Positions 1 to 9,209 of a DNA stretch of 64,000 bases are shown one piece after another. This DNA is from Nitrospirota bacterium. GTDB taxonomy: Bacteria > Nitrospirota > Nitrospiria > Nitrospirales > Nitrospiraceae. The notes beneath the pieces are model-generated. The model made no database searches and had not been told where the DNA came from. It saw nothing but the letters and a program-made list of their open reading frames with translations. Positions within the stretch are counted from its first letter, which is position 1, and each line of letters begins with the position of its first letter. The translations under genes were made by a program, and so were the position numbers. The stretch is from positions 39,064 to 103,063 of the forward strand of contig JAUXVD010000018.1 of NCBI GenBank assembly GCA_030684575.1, in the 5' to 3' direction.

Positions 1-5
1 CCGCT

Positions 6-48
6 GTGAGGGGTGGGTCATGCGCCTCCCGCGCGTGACCCACCTCAC
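6..48. repeat. Stem-loop upstream of fliL
   Basis: Inverted repeat at the left edge: GTGAGGGGTGGGTCATGCGC (6-25) pairs with GCGCGTGACCCACCTCAC (31-48) with a 2-nt bulge, one wobble and a 5-nt loop. No T-run follows. It could end the transcript of a gene left of the window or be an intergenic palindrome; the sequence alone does not decide. Confidence 0.55.
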
Positions 49-253
49 GGGAGCCGTTCCTTCTCACTGGAGCCGATACCCTCGTCATCGATCTGTTGCC
101 CGACTGATGTTTCCCTGTCAGGATTTTGACATCGTCAATCGACTGGCGTCCCGTCCTCTCTCCCTTTCAACGTCCTCTTCTCCGTTACGACGCATCGACT
201 CATCTGGCGCGAGGTTCTACGCACGAGACGCGTCGAACTGAGCAAATCTCTTG

Positions 254-269
254 TGGCATACACATTGCA
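254..269 (+). promoter_or_regulatory. Sigma-54-type promoter of the fliL operon
   Basis: TGGCATACACATTGCA matches the -24/-12 consensus TGGCAYG-N4-TTGCA with exact GG-to-GC spacing. Transcription would start near 280, about 30 nt before the fliL ATG. Sigma-54 control of basal-body/export operons is known in polarly flagellated bacteria; the assignment here is by sequence match only. Confidence 0.8.
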
Positions 270-310
270 GACTCCCTGTTCCAGACACCGTTGGACTAGA
301 GGAGGATCTT

Positions 311-874
311 ATGTCAGATGCAGCAGCGGCTGAAGATGGGAAGGCTCCGGTGGTCGTCACCGCCGGGATCCCCATGAAAATGGTCATCATCATTGTTGTG
401 GGGACTCTCGTGCTGGGCATCGGAGCGGCCTTCGCAATTTTCAAGATGACCTCTGGAGGGCATGGGAGCGACGAGGCGAAAACAGATGCTGGTGAGTCAA
501 AAACCAGCGAACCGAAAGCCGAGAGTCACGGCGAGAGCGGGCATAAAGGAGAGGGGAAAGCCGGCGTGGCCAAGGGCGTCATGTTTGATGTGGACCCCTT
601 CATCGTTAACTTGGCCGATACACAAGAGGTGAAGTACTTGAAGCTGACGGTGAAGCTGGAGATGGACAATCAGGAAGGGGCGGATGCCTTGACCGAACGC
701 ATCCCACAGGTACGCGATACGATTCTTGTACTGCTGACCAGCAAAGAATCTTCATCGATCCGCACGACCCAGGGGAAGTTTCAGCTGCGCGACGAAATTA
801 CGCAGCGGGTCAACAGTTTGCTCCCCAAGCCGGCCGTACATACGGTGTATTTCACAGACTTCGTCGTGCAATAG
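311..874 (+). CDS. fliL: Flagellar basal body-associated protein FliL
   Basis: FliL is a single-pass inner-membrane protein that associates with the stator and MS ring and supports motor torque. The ATG at 311 follows GAGGAGG; a longer frame from 251 would overlap the sigma-54 site, so it is rejected. The 187-residue product has a cytoplasmic N terminus, one hydrophobic segment around residues 17-40 (MKMVIIIVVG onward), a charged Glu/Lys/Ser/Gly linker and the conserved periplasmic FliL domain (MFDVDPFIVNLAD, then YLKLTVKLEM). It is first in the operon, 21 bp before fliM. Confidence 0.93.
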   Translation: MSDAAAAEDGKAPVVVTAGIPMKMVIIIVVGTLVLGIGAAFAIFKMTSGGHGSDEAKTDAGESKTSEPKAESHGESGHKGEGKAGVAKGVMFDVDPFIVNLADTQEVKYLKLTVKLEMDNQEGADALTERIPQVRDTILVLLTSKESSSIRTTQGKFQLRDEITQRVNSLLPKPAVHTVYFTDFVVQ

Positions 875-895
875 CCACAAGGACGATCGGGGCCT

Positions 896-1870
896 ATGGA
901 AAAAATCCTTTCGCAAGACGAAATCGATGCGCTCCTGAACGGGGTGGATTCCGGTGCCGTCGAATCCAAACCGCCGGAGGAGCCGGCTGCCGCATCGGGG
1001 GCCAAACAGTTCGATCTGTTCAATCAAGAACGGATCATTCGTGGGCGGATGCCGACGCTCGAGTTGATCAACGATCGGTTTATTCGCAGGCAAACGATTT
1101 CGTGGGGGGCGGCGCTGCATGACACGATTGAATTCGCCGTCGTCGGCACACAGATCACCAAGTTCGGCGAATTCCTCAAGAAGGTGCCGATGCCCTCCTC
1201 GATGAACGTCTTTCATATGGAGCCGCTTCGCAGTAACGGGCTCTTTGTGATGGACGCGTTCCTGGTCTATCTGATTGTCGATTACTTTTTCGGAGGGAAG
1301 GGTCAGACACACGTCAAACCGGAAGGCCGCGATTTTACTCCGATCCAATTGCGCGTCATCAAAAAGCTCGTCGAGCAGTCCTTCCTCGATCTCGAGAAAG
1401 CCTGGGAGGCGCTGATGACGGTCAAGATCCAGCATGTGCGCTCTGAAAGTAATCCCCAGTTTGCCATGGTGGTCTCCGCTTCCGAGATTGTGGCTGTGGT
1501 GACGCTGCAAGTGGTGATCGGCGAAACCGCCCGCGATATGTTTATCGTCTATCCCTATTCCATGCTCGAACCCATTAAAGAAAAACTCTATTCAGGACTG
1601 GTGTCCGATCATGTCGAGCAAGACGGCGGGTGGACGGGCCGGTTTCGAGAGCGATTACAAGAATGCGAGCTCAATGTCGCCGTCAGGCTCGGGACCGCTT
1701 CCGTCAAGGTGCAAGACGTGCTCAATTTTACGGCGGGAGATGTCATCGTCTTGGATCAACGTCCGGGCGATCCCTTGGATTGTTATGTCGAGGGATATCT
1801 GAAGTTTCAAGGAAGCCCCGGAGTATTCAAGGGGAACCATGCCTGCCGTATATCGAAGGTGATTGCGTAA
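896..1870 (+). CDS. fliM: Flagellar motor switch protein FliM
   Basis: FliM is the middle C-ring protein; it binds phospho-CheY and transmits the switching signal to FliG. The 324-residue length is typical. The N terminus MEKILSQDEIDALLNGV is the canonical FliM start with the EIDALL CheY-binding peptide, followed by the CheC-like middle domain and a C-terminal SpoA domain (about 250-320, NVAVRLGTASVKVQDVLNF). It lies between fliL and fliN, as in many sigma-54-controlled operons. Confidence 0.96.
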   Translation: MEKILSQDEIDALLNGVDSGAVESKPPEEPAAASGAKQFDLFNQERIIRGRMPTLELINDRFIRRQTISWGAALHDTIEFAVVGTQITKFGEFLKKVPMPSSMNVFHMEPLRSNGLFVMDAFLVYLIVDYFFGGKGQTHVKPEGRDFTPIQLRVIKKLVEQSFLDLEKAWEALMTVKIQHVRSESNPQFAMVVSASEIVAVVTLQVVIGETARDMFIVYPYSMLEPIKEKLYSGLVSDHVEQDGGWTGRFRERLQECELNVAVRLGTASVKVQDVLNFTAGDVIVLDQRPGDPLDCYVEGYLKFQGSPGVFKGNHACRISKVIA

Positions 1871-1899
1871 GCGAGCCCTGTTGTTGAGGAGAACGATCT

Positions 1900-2256
1900 A
1901 TGGCTGATACCGACGTTACAAAACCTGAATCTGGCACATCGTCCCCTCCGGTGGCTTCGTTTCCGCAGGTCGACAATGGTGGGGCTGTGCCGACTCAGAA
2001 GAATTTGGATTTCATCCTCGATATTCCCATGCAGGTGACCGTGCAGGTGGGGTCGACCAAGATGGCGATTCGCGAATTACTGCAGCTCGGGCAGGGGTCG
2101 GTGGTCGAACTCGAAAAACTTGCGGGCGAAGCCATGGAAGTGCTGGTCAATAACAAGCTGATTGCGCGCGGTGAAGTGGTGGTGGTGAACGAGAAATATG
2201 GCATCCGGTTGACCGATGTCATCAGCACGGTCGAACGGGTTCAGCAACTCGGCTAG
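1900..2256 (+). CDS. fliN: Flagellar motor switch protein FliN
   Basis: FliN forms the base of the C-ring and docks export components. The 118-residue product has a short Pro/Ser-rich N-terminal tail and one SpoA domain (about 35-115) with the signature LDIPMQVTVQVGSTKMAIRE and IARGEVVVVNEKYGIRLTDV. The ATG at 1900 follows GAGGAG. It sits 29 bp after fliM. Confidence 0.95.
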   Translation: MADTDVTKPESGTSSPPVASFPQVDNGGAVPTQKNLDFILDIPMQVTVQVGSTKMAIRELLQLGQGSVVELEKLAGEAMEVLVNNKLIARGEVVVVNEKYGIRLTDVISTVERVQQLG

Positions 2257-2278
2257 GACGAGGGGAGACGGAGACGGC

Positions 2279-2665
2279 ATGGTCGATTTCTGGGACAGTT
2301 TCCTGCGGATGGCGGCAGCCCTTGCGCTGGTCCTGGCTCTTATCGCCGGGCTGGTCGCGCTGGTCAGGCGATTCGGCGGCGCGCGACTGTTCACGCCTGT
2401 GACTGCGCCGATCGTGCAGGTGCTGGGGAGCGGTTACCTCGGTCCACGCAAGACGATTTCACTCGTATCGGTGGCAGGAGAGTTCCTGATTATCGGCGTC
2501 ACCCCCACGGATCTGGTGTCGTTCGGGCGGATTACGGATCAGGAGCAGGTTCGAAAATTGTTGGCCCAGGCGACGGCTGCTCCGTCGAAGAATCTTTCCG
2601 TGTCCTCATTCGGCCTATCGGCGCAGATGGAGACGGACCTGAAAGGCGGCCATGCGATTGTGTAA
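2279..2665 (+). CDS. fliO: Flagellar biosynthesis protein FliO
   Basis: FliO is a small membrane protein that helps assemble the FliP export gate. I start it at the ATG at 2279, 22 bp after the fliN stop and preceded by GGGGAGACGGAG; a frame from 2216 would overlap fliN. The 128-residue product has an N-terminal transmembrane helix (about 8-28) followed by the FliO cytoplasmic motif [20 protein letters not shown]. It overlaps fliP by 14 bp, which implies coupled translation. Confidence 0.88.
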   Translation: MVDFWDSFLRMAAALALVLALIAGLVALVRRFGGARLFTPVTAPIVQVLGSGYLGPRKTISLVSVAGEFLIIGVTPTDLVSFGRITDQEQVRKLLAQATAAPSKNLSVSSFGLSAQMETDLKGGHAIV

Positions 2666-3434
2666 CGGCAGGCTGGCGCTACCGGCGCCTTCGATCTGTC
2701 TTTTCTTCGCCGCACTGATCTGCGGGCTCTCATTCGGGCTTGCGCAGGATGCCATAGGCGGGACCAACCCTTCTGTCACCATCGATCTGGGACAGACCGG
2801 TCCGAAGCAAACGGCCGTCGTCTTTCAAATCCTCGCGTTGTTGACGGTGTTGTCGCTCGCGCCGGCCTTCTTCATCATGGTCACCTCCTTCACCAGAATC
2901 GTGATCGTGCTCTCATTTCTCCGGCAGGCGTTGGGTACACAGCAAGTGCCCCCGAACCAGGTCCTGATCAGCCTGGCCCTGTTCCTGACCGTCTTTGTCA
3001 TGGCGCCGGTGGGGCAGACAGTATACAGCCAGGCGGTCGAGCCGTTGCTGGCTGAAAAGATTTCGTACGAGGAAGCCTGGACGAAAGGCATTCAGCCGAT
3101 TCGTGCCTTCATGCTGAGACAGGTTCGAGATAAGGACCTGGAGCTCTTCATCGACCTCGGTAAGATTCCGAAGCCGGAAACGGTGGATCAGGTTCCTCTT
3201 CATGTGGTGATTCCGGCATTTATTCTCAGCGAATTGAGAGTCTCGTTTCAGATCGGGTTCTTGATCTATATCCCCTTTCTCATTATCGACATGGTGGTGG
3301 CCAGCATTTTGATGGCCATGGGGATGATGATGTTGCCGCCGGTGATGATTTCGCTTCCGTTCAAACTAATTTTGTTTGTGTTGGCAGACGGCTGGTATCT
3401 CATCGTGGGATCGTTAGTCAAAAGTTTCCAATGA
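2652..3434 (+). CDS. fliP: Flagellar export gate protein FliP
   Basis: FliP forms the core pore of the flagellar type III export gate with FliQ and FliR. The 260-residue product begins with a cleavable-type signal peptide ([17 protein letters not shown]), then conserved FliP blocks: [44 protein letters not shown], and [19 protein letters not shown] with [13 protein letters not shown] near the end. Confidence 0.97.
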   Translation: MRLCNGRLALPAPSICLFFAALICGLSFGLAQDAIGGTNPSVTIDLGQTGPKQTAVVFQILALLTVLSLAPAFFIMVTSFTRIVIVLSFLRQALGTQQVPPNQVLISLALFLTVFVMAPVGQTVYSQAVEPLLAEKISYEEAWTKGIQPIRAFMLRQVRDKDLELFIDLGKIPKPETVDQVPLHVVIPAFILSELRVSFQIGFLIYIPFLIIDMVVASILMAMGMMMLPPVMISLPFKLILFVLADGWYLIVGSLVKSFQ

Positions 3435-3532
3435 GCAGGCGAGAGGCCAGTCAGTCTGTAGTCCGTGAATTTTCCCATTGCCTCTAGCCACGAGCCTCGT
3501 GCCGTGAGCGAGATCCGAAAGGAGCGAGCGAG

Positions 3533-3802
3533 ATGACTCCAGAGATGGTGACAGAGTTAGGTCGGCAGGCCTTAGAGACGACGTTGCTCGTGTCCGCGCC
3601 CTTCCTGGGGCTCAGCCTCGTCGTCGGGTTGGCGATCAGTGCTTTGCAAGCCATGACGCAGTTGAATGAAGCCACCTTAACGTTTGTGCCGAAGGTGTTG
3701 ACCATATTCGGCGCGATCGTGGTGTTCATGCCCTGGGTGTTGGGCGTGATGACGACATTTATGACGGAGCTCTTCAGCAATATTCCGAATTACGTACATT
3801 GA
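3533..3802 (+). CDS. fliQ: Flagellar export gate protein FliQ
   Basis: FliQ is a two-helix subunit wrapped around the FliP/FliR export pore. It has the usual 89 residues and starts MTPEMVTELGRQALETTLLV, followed by SAPFLGLSLVVGLAISALQA and TQLNEATLTFVPK, which are FliQ hallmarks. A 98-bp gap after fliP holds a short palindrome (CACGAG/CTCGTG near 3491-3503) and the ribosome site AAAGGAG. Confidence 0.96.
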   Translation: MTPEMVTELGRQALETTLLVSAPFLGLSLVVGLAISALQAMTQLNEATLTFVPKVLTIFGAIVVFMPWVLGVMTTFMTELFSNIPNYVH

Positions 3803-3821
3803 CGACGGGTATTGAACGAGC

Positions 3822-4610
3822 ATGAATGTGACACAGCCACTCCATCTTCTGCTGCCTGAGTTTCAGTCATTTCTCGTCGTGGCCTCCCGTATCGGGGGCA
3901 TCGTGGCGGCGATGCCGATGTTGAGCGGACGGACCGTTCCGCCTCGCATCAAAGTGGCGCTCGTGCTGATGTTGTCCCTGGCATTAGCGCCGGCGATGCA
4001 TCTTCCGTCGGTTCCTCCGGACGCCCTTGCCATGACGGCAGGTCTCGTGAGCGAACTGATGATCGGCTTCGTCATCGGCATGGCGGTGAGATTGCTCTTT
4101 TCTGCGCTTGAGGTGGCCGGAGAAATTGTCGGAAGCCAGATGGGCTTCAGTATCGCGCAGCTCCTGGATCCGATGACCTTGCATTCCACGCCGATGGTCG
4201 GACAATTGTTTAGCATCGTCGCCTCATTGGTCTTTCTCTCGCTGAATGCTCACATGATGGTCGTGGCGGCTATCGTCTCAAGTTATGAGTCGATTCCTCC
4301 GTTCGGCGCACATCTCTCGCCCGCCGTCGGCGAGGAAGTGCTGCATCTGTCGCAGCATATGTTTCAAGTGGCCGTGCAGTTGGCTGGACCGGTCCTCGTG
4401 GCTGTCGCCCTCATTAATATCCTACTGGCCATGTTGGGACGGGCCGTGACACAGATCAATGTATTCGTGCTGAGTTTCCCATTGACCATCGCAGCCGGGC
4501 TCATGGTCTTGGGTTTGACGTTGCCGTTCATGGTGTCGTTGCTCGAACGGGAATTCATCGGATTACACGAGTCGATCACTGGTCTCTTGAGGCTCATGGG
4601 ACATGGCTGA
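3822..4610 (+). CDS. fliR: Flagellar export gate protein FliR
   Basis: FliR completes the export pore and contacts FlhB. The 262-residue product has six hydrophobic segments. Diagnostic stretches are SRIGGIVAAMPMLSGRTVPP, ELMIGFVIGMAVRLLFSALE, GSQMGFSIAQLLDP and the C-terminal PLTIAAGLMVLGLTLPF. Its 3' end overlaps flhB by 8 bp. Confidence 0.96.
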   Translation: MNVTQPLHLLLPEFQSFLVVASRIGGIVAAMPMLSGRTVPPRIKVALVLMLSLALAPAMHLPSVPPDALAMTAGLVSELMIGFVIGMAVRLLFSALEVAGEIVGSQMGFSIAQLLDPMTLHSTPMVGQLFSIVASLVFLSLNAHMMVVAAIVSSYESIPPFGAHLSPAVGEEVLHLSQHMFQVAVQLAGPVLVAVALINILLAMLGRAVTQINVFVLSFPLTIAAGLMVLGLTLPFMVSLLEREFIGLHESITGLLRLMGHG

Positions 4611-5691
4611 CGATAAAGATAATAAAACAGAACCGGGGAGTGAAAAACGGAAAGCGGATGCCCGCTTGGAGGGGAACATCCCGATGAGCCGTGATGTGAC
4701 CACGGCGGCCATGCAGCTTGCAGGAGTCGGGCTGCTATTTTTCCTGGTTCGCCCAGGCGTGCAACAGCTGACCGACGTCATTCGTCTGGGGTTGTCCCGG
4801 TCGTTCGATCGCGGGGTACAGGCGAGCCTCACGATCGATCATATTCACTCCTTGGTCGTGCAGGTCTGTATGTCGACCATCCTGTTGCTCCTTCCGGTCT
4901 TGGTCGGCCTTGCGATCACAGGGGTCGGCGCTTCGCTTGCGCAGACGGGATTCATGTGGAAAGCCTCATTTCCCTTCGACGCGTCGCGGTTGAATCCCAT
5001 GTCTGGGTTTTCCCGTCTGGTGTCGTTCCGTTCGCTCTCGGAGTTGATCAAAGCGCTGCTTAAAATTTCGGTCATTGCCGCCATCGGTGTATTCGTCCTC
5101 CGAGGGGAAATGGGCAGGCTCCCGGAAATTGTGGAATATGACATCTGGGGGCTGCTGACCGTCATGGGATGGCTGACCTTGAAAGTCGCCGCCGCGGTGA
5201 CCGGCGCGTTCGTTGTGGTGGCAGGAGCCGACTATTTCTATCAACGGTTTGAATGGGAGCGCTCGCTGCGTATGTCCCATGCCGAGGTGAAGGAAGAACA
5301 TCGCAGTTCGGAAGGCGACCCGCAGATCAAGAGCCGGGTGCGGAGTATGCAGCGGGAGATGATGAAGAAACGCATGATGGCTGCAGTTCCGACCGCGGAT
5401 GTCGTCGTGACCAACCCGACGCACTTGGCCGTCGCGCTGAAATACGATACTGCGAGGCCAGGCGCTCCCATTGTCGTGGCCAAAGGGGCGGGTTTTCTCG
5501 CTGAACGGATTCGGGAAGTGGCCAGGCAGCATGGCGTATCGGTAATCGAAAATAAGTTTGTGGCCCGTACCCTCTACAAACTCGTCGAGGTCGGCAAGGA
5601 GATTCCCGCCAATCTCTATCTGGCGGTCGCTGAAATTCTGGCATTTGTCTATCGCACTCGCGGGTTCACACCAAAACAAGAGCCCAGGTAA
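4603..5691 (+). CDS. flhB: Flagellar export switch protein FlhB
   Basis: FlhB autocleaves in its cytoplasmic domain to switch export from rod/hook to filament substrates. The 362-residue product has a basic N-terminal tail, four membrane segments (about 35-210) and a cytoplasmic domain with the autocleavage motif NPTH at residues 271-274. Upstream blocks such as EVKEEHRSSEGDPQIKSRVR are typical of FlhB. It lies between fliR (8-bp overlap) and flhA (12-bp gap). Confidence 0.97.
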   Translation: MADDKDNKTEPGSEKRKADARLEGNIPMSRDVTTAAMQLAGVGLLFFLVRPGVQQLTDVIRLGLSRSFDRGVQASLTIDHIHSLVVQVCMSTILLLLPVLVGLAITGVGASLAQTGFMWKASFPFDASRLNPMSGFSRLVSFRSLSELIKALLKISVIAAIGVFVLRGEMGRLPEIVEYDIWGLLTVMGWLTLKVAAAVTGAFVVVAGADYFYQRFEWERSLRMSHAEVKEEHRSSEGDPQIKSRVRSMQREMMKKRMMAAVPTADVVVTNPTHLAVALKYDTARPGAPIVVAKGAGFLAERIREVARQHGVSVIENKFVARTLYKLVEVGKEIPANLYLAVAEILAFVYRTRGFTPKQEPR

Positions 5692-5703
5692 GGTCTAAAT
5701 TAT

Positions 5704-7824
5704 ATGGCTGCTCAAACCTCGATTCAGGCAACGCCTCCGATCCTTTCACCGCAGTCGATCATCAAACACCCGGACATCATGTTGTCCTTGGGTGTGGTGT
5801 CGGTGATCATGGTCATGCTGTTGCCGCTGCCGAGATTTCTTCTCGACCTCCTCCTGGCCTTCAACATTACCGTGTCGGTCATCATCCTGCTCGTGGGCTT
5901 GCAAGTGCGGCGGCCGATCGAATTTTCGGCGTTTCCGTCCGTGTTGCTGATGGTCACGCTCCTTCGTCTCGCGCTGAATATCGCCTCGACCCGTCTCATC
6001 CTGCTCCATGGCAACGAAGGGGCCGGGGCGGCGGGAGAGGTGATCCGGGCGTTCGGAAACTTCGTGGTCGGCGGAAACTACACGGTCGGTCTCGTGATCT
6101 TCGCGATTTTGGTCATCATCAACTTTGTCGTCGTGACGAAGGGCGCCGGGCGCGTGGCTGAAGTGGCCGCGCGGTTCACGTTGGACGCGATGCCGGGCAA
6201 GCAGATGAGCATCGATGCGGATTTGAATGCCGGACTGATCAACGAGACGGAAGCACGGCGGCGGCGTCGTGAGATTGCCGAAGAGGCTGATTTCTACGGA
6301 TCGATGGACGGCGCCAGCAAGTTTGTTCGTGGCGATGCCACGGCGGCGGTCATCATCGTGTTCGTGAACATTTTGGGCGGATTGACGATCGGCGTCTTGC
6401 AGCAGGGCATGAGTCCCGGTCTGGCTGCACAGACCTATACCCTGTTGACGGTAGGTGAAGGGCTGGTCGCACAGATCCCCGCGCTGATCGTGTCGACGGC
6501 GGCCGGCATCATTGTGACGCGCGCCGCGTCCGACGGCGACCTCGGCACCGATATTATGGGGCAAGTCCTGGTGTCGCCAAAAGCGGTGGGGACCGCCGCC
6601 GGCATTTTGCTGGCCCTCGGCCTGATTCCCGGCCTGCCCCACCTGGCATTCCTTGGTTTGGGCGGCGCGGCAGCCTATTTGGCCTACCGCCTCTCTCAAC
6701 AGAACGAGCAGGCGACGACGTCCATGCCGGCCCCGGCTGCGGCTACGGCTGCAAAATCTGAAGAGGCGGCATCTCACGTCGCTCCCCTCGACTTGATGGA
6801 AGTCCAGGTGGGCTATGGCCTGATCGGTATGGTTGAAGGCACGCATGGGACTGCGCTGCTGGAGCGTATCAAAGGTTTGCGGAAACAGTTTGCCGAAACG
6901 ATGGGCTTTCTCCTGCCGCCGATCCATATTCGCGACAACCTGCAACTCCGCCCCAACGAATATGCCGTCATGCTGAAGGGAGTGGAACTGTCCAAATCAG
7001 AGGTGCTGCCGTCGCACGTCCTGGCGATCGATCCAGGAACCGCTCAGCGTGGCGCCATCCAGGGTGTGGCGACCAAGGAACCGGCCTTCGGGTTGCCCGC
7101 ATTATGGGTGCCGGAGTCGATGCGTGAGCAAGCACAATTGGCCGGTTATACCGTCGTCGATGCTAGCTCGGCCATCGCGACCCATCTGTCTGAAATCATC
7201 AAGCGTCATGGGCATGAATTGTTGGGACGGCAGGAGGTGCAAGCCCTGTTGGACGAGACTGCCAAGGCGCATCCCAGACTCGTTGAGGAGTTGATTCCCA
7301 CGTTACTGCCGTTGGGTTCGGTGGTGCGCATTCTAGGAAACTTGCTGCGCGAAGGCATTCCAATCCGTGATTTGCGTTCCGTCCTTGAGGCGATTGCCGA
7401 TCATGCGAGCTCGACGAAAGATCCTGAACTGCTGACGGAAATCGCGCGGCAGGCCTTATCACGGACCATTACACGCCAGCATCAAGCTCCGGACGGCACG
7501 TTGCCTGTCATCACCTTGGATCCGCGCTTAGATCGGTCGCTCAGTGAACAGGTCGCCGCGCTTCCGCAGGGGGGGCTGTTGAATTTGGATCCGAACACGT
7601 CTCAGAAGTTGTTGACGGCGTTGAAACAGGCGGCGGAACGGGTCGCGTCGCGTGGCCAGCAGCCGGTGGTGCTCTGCTCCCCGGTGTTGCGGCGCCATAT
7701 CCGCCGCTTGACCGATCGGATTCTGCGTACGGTGCCGGTGTTGGGTCTCAATGAAATCGACGCGATGGTCCAGCTTCAATCGCTGGACACGATCAGGTTG
7801 GATGTCGAACTTCCACGATTGTGA
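5704..7824 (+). CDS. flhA: Flagellar export apparatus protein FlhA
   Basis: FlhA is the ring-forming membrane protein that receives chaperone-substrate complexes and uses proton motive force. The 706-residue length is typical. The N-terminal half has about eight membrane segments and the FHIPEP-family signature region FVVGGNYTVGLVIFAILVII then GRVAEVAARFTLDAMPGKQM. After an Ala-rich linker (about 340-360) the C-terminal cytoplasmic domain runs to the end, with PIRDLRSVLEAIADHA and the adjoining IARQALSR. Confidence 0.97.
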   Translation: MAAQTSIQATPPILSPQSIIKHPDIMLSLGVVSVIMVMLLPLPRFLLDLLLAFNITVSVIILLVGLQVRRPIEFSAFPSVLLMVTLLRLALNIASTRLILLHGNEGAGAAGEVIRAFGNFVVGGNYTVGLVIFAILVIINFVVVTKGAGRVAEVAARFTLDAMPGKQMSIDADLNAGLINETEARRRRREIAEEADFYGSMDGASKFVRGDATAAVIIVFVNILGGLTIGVLQQGMSPGLAAQTYTLLTVGEGLVAQIPALIVSTAAGIIVTRAASDGDLGTDIMGQVLVSPKAVGTAAGILLALGLIPGLPHLAFLGLGGAAAYLAYRLSQQNEQATTSMPAPAAATAAKSEEAASHVAPLDLMEVQVGYGLIGMVEGTHGTALLERIKGLRKQFAETMGFLLPPIHIRDNLQLRPNEYAVMLKGVELSKSEVLPSHVLAIDPGTAQRGAIQGVATKEPAFGLPALWVPESMREQAQLAGYTVVDASSAIATHLSEIIKRHGHELLGRQEVQALLDETAKAHPRLVEELIPTLLPLGSVVRILGNLLREGIPIRDLRSVLEAIADHASSTKDPELLTEIARQALSRTITRQHQAPDGTLPVITLDPRLDRSLSEQVAALPQGGLLNLDPNTSQKLLTALKQAAERVASRGQQPVVLCSPVLRRHIRRLTDRILRTVPVLGLNEIDAMVQLQSLDTIRLDVELPRL

Positions 7825-7832
7825 GGTAAGCC

Positions 7833-9197
7833 ATGAAGGTGAAGTTGTTTCATGCTGAAACCATGCACGAGGCCATCCGCGACATTAAGGCGGAGCTGGG
7901 GCCCGATGCGATCATCCTCTCGACCAAACGGGTGCGCCAGGGGAGCTTGCCCTTCGGACTATTTGGTAAACCGTTGTTGGAAGTGACGGCGGCGACCGAT
8001 CGCGACGCGAAGGAGTTCGCGCCGATCCCTCAGCCGGCTATCCCGGTACCACGGCAGGTCGCGCGGCCGGTTCTGCCGACCCCTCCGGCGGCACCGGAGC
8101 CCGCTCCTCTGTTTCAGGACACCCTGAGCGCATTGCTGCTTCGCTCCGCCACGACCCAACCCCTCGCCCAGGCGGCCCCTGTGCCGTCACCGGTCGCGCC
8201 TCCGCTTCCGCCGGTGAAGTCGACGGAACGGGTCCATCGAGTGAAGCAGGACCTCCGAGAACTGCATCAACGCCTGACGACGTCGTTGCCCGATGATGCG
8301 CCGACGGAAGGCGCAGGATTTCCCGCTCCTATTGCACGGGCCTGCCGTCAGTTGATCGACCAAGGCCTGCGTCACGCCAGCGCCGAGCACCTCTGCCTGG
8401 CGCTTCGCCGCAGGCTTGCGTCGGAGACGACCCTGACAGATGGTGCGATTCAGGAGACACTGCATCGGCTCCTTGTGGAGGCCGTCCGGGGAAGTGGGCC
8501 GCTCTTGAGCCCCGGGGACAATTACAATGTCGCCATGTTTGTTGGCCCGAGCGGAGTCGGTAAGACCACGGCGATCGTGAAACTCGCCACACATTACCGT
8601 CTGGAGGAACACAAGTCAGTCGTATTGATCACCTTGGATACCTGCCGTACGGCTGCGGTTGAACATCTTCGCATGTATGCCGATGTGTTAGGCGTGACAC
8701 TTGAGACTGCTCAGACCACGGCTGACGTGATGGATGGCATCCGCCGTCATCGCGAGGCGAATCTTATTCTCATCGATACCCCTGGGTTTGGCGTGAATGA
8801 GACGGCACGGCTGGCTCATCTTGGCGGGCTGAAAGACTCGTACGGCCCGATCGAGACACATCTCGTCCTCTCCGCCTGCACCAGGATGCAGGATCTCCGT
8901 CGCACGGTGGCGCGGTATGACGTCTGTGCGCCGACCCGGTTGCTCTTTACCAAGTTGGACGAGACAGCTGAATACGGAAATCTCTTCGAACTGGCCTACC
9001 AGACGACCTTGCCCCTCTCGTATTGGGGCATCGGTCAGCAAGTGCCGGAAGATCTCGAGCTGGCGCAACCGGGACGGTTGGCCGATCTGTTGCTCGAGCG
9101 TGGTTCTGCTCACGTCACATCACCAGGCCTCTCGTCACCCCGTGGATGCGACAGTCTCGCTTCCGTCGGCGGTACGACGCCACAACACGCGCAGTAG
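7833..9197 (+). CDS. flhF: Flagellar SRP-type GTPase FlhF
   Basis: FlhF marks the pole for flagellar assembly. The 454-residue product has the N-terminal MKVKLFHAETMHEAIRDIKA block, a Pro/Ala-rich B region (about 65-150) and an NG GTPase domain. The NG domain shows the P-loop GPSGVGKTT (about residues 234-242), DTCRTAA, the G3 element DTPG and the G4 element TKLD. The C-terminal tail beyond about 420 is low in conservation. flhG follows after 12 bp, the usual polar-flagellum pair. Confidence 0.95.
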   Translation: MKVKLFHAETMHEAIRDIKAELGPDAIILSTKRVRQGSLPFGLFGKPLLEVTAATDRDAKEFAPIPQPAIPVPRQVARPVLPTPPAAPEPAPLFQDTLSALLLRSATTQPLAQAAPVPSPVAPPLPPVKSTERVHRVKQDLRELHQRLTTSLPDDAPTEGAGFPAPIARACRQLIDQGLRHASAEHLCLALRRRLASETTLTDGAIQETLHRLLVEAVRGSGPLLSPGDNYNVAMFVGPSGVGKTTAIVKLATHYRLEEHKSVVLITLDTCRTAAVEHLRMYADVLGVTLETAQTTADVMDGIRRHREANLILIDTPGFGVNETARLAHLGGLKDSYGPIETHLVLSACTRMQDLRRTVARYDVCAPTRLLFTKLDETAEYGNLFELAYQTTLPLSYWGIGQQVPEDLELAQPGRLADLLLERGSAHVTSPGLSSPRGCDSLASVGGTTPQHAQ

Positions 9198-9209
9198 GGA
9201 GACTCCCGC

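Larger units (their letters stand above)
1..310. other. Non-coding region before fliL
   Basis: No convincing gene. It contains the stem-loop at 6-48 and a sigma-54-type promoter at 254-269. An open frame at 20-241 lacks a ribosome site and any recognisable family, so I do not call it. Confidence 0.6.

Noticed and set aside
72..79. GCCGATAC as a sigma-28 -10 box before fliL
   Set aside because: No -35 box at the right distance; a much better sigma-54-type site lies nearer the gene.
5746..6945. Long antisense open frame across flhA (399 codons)
   Set aside because: It mirrors codon bias of flhA, has an Arg/His/Gln-rich product without family features and no ribosome site.
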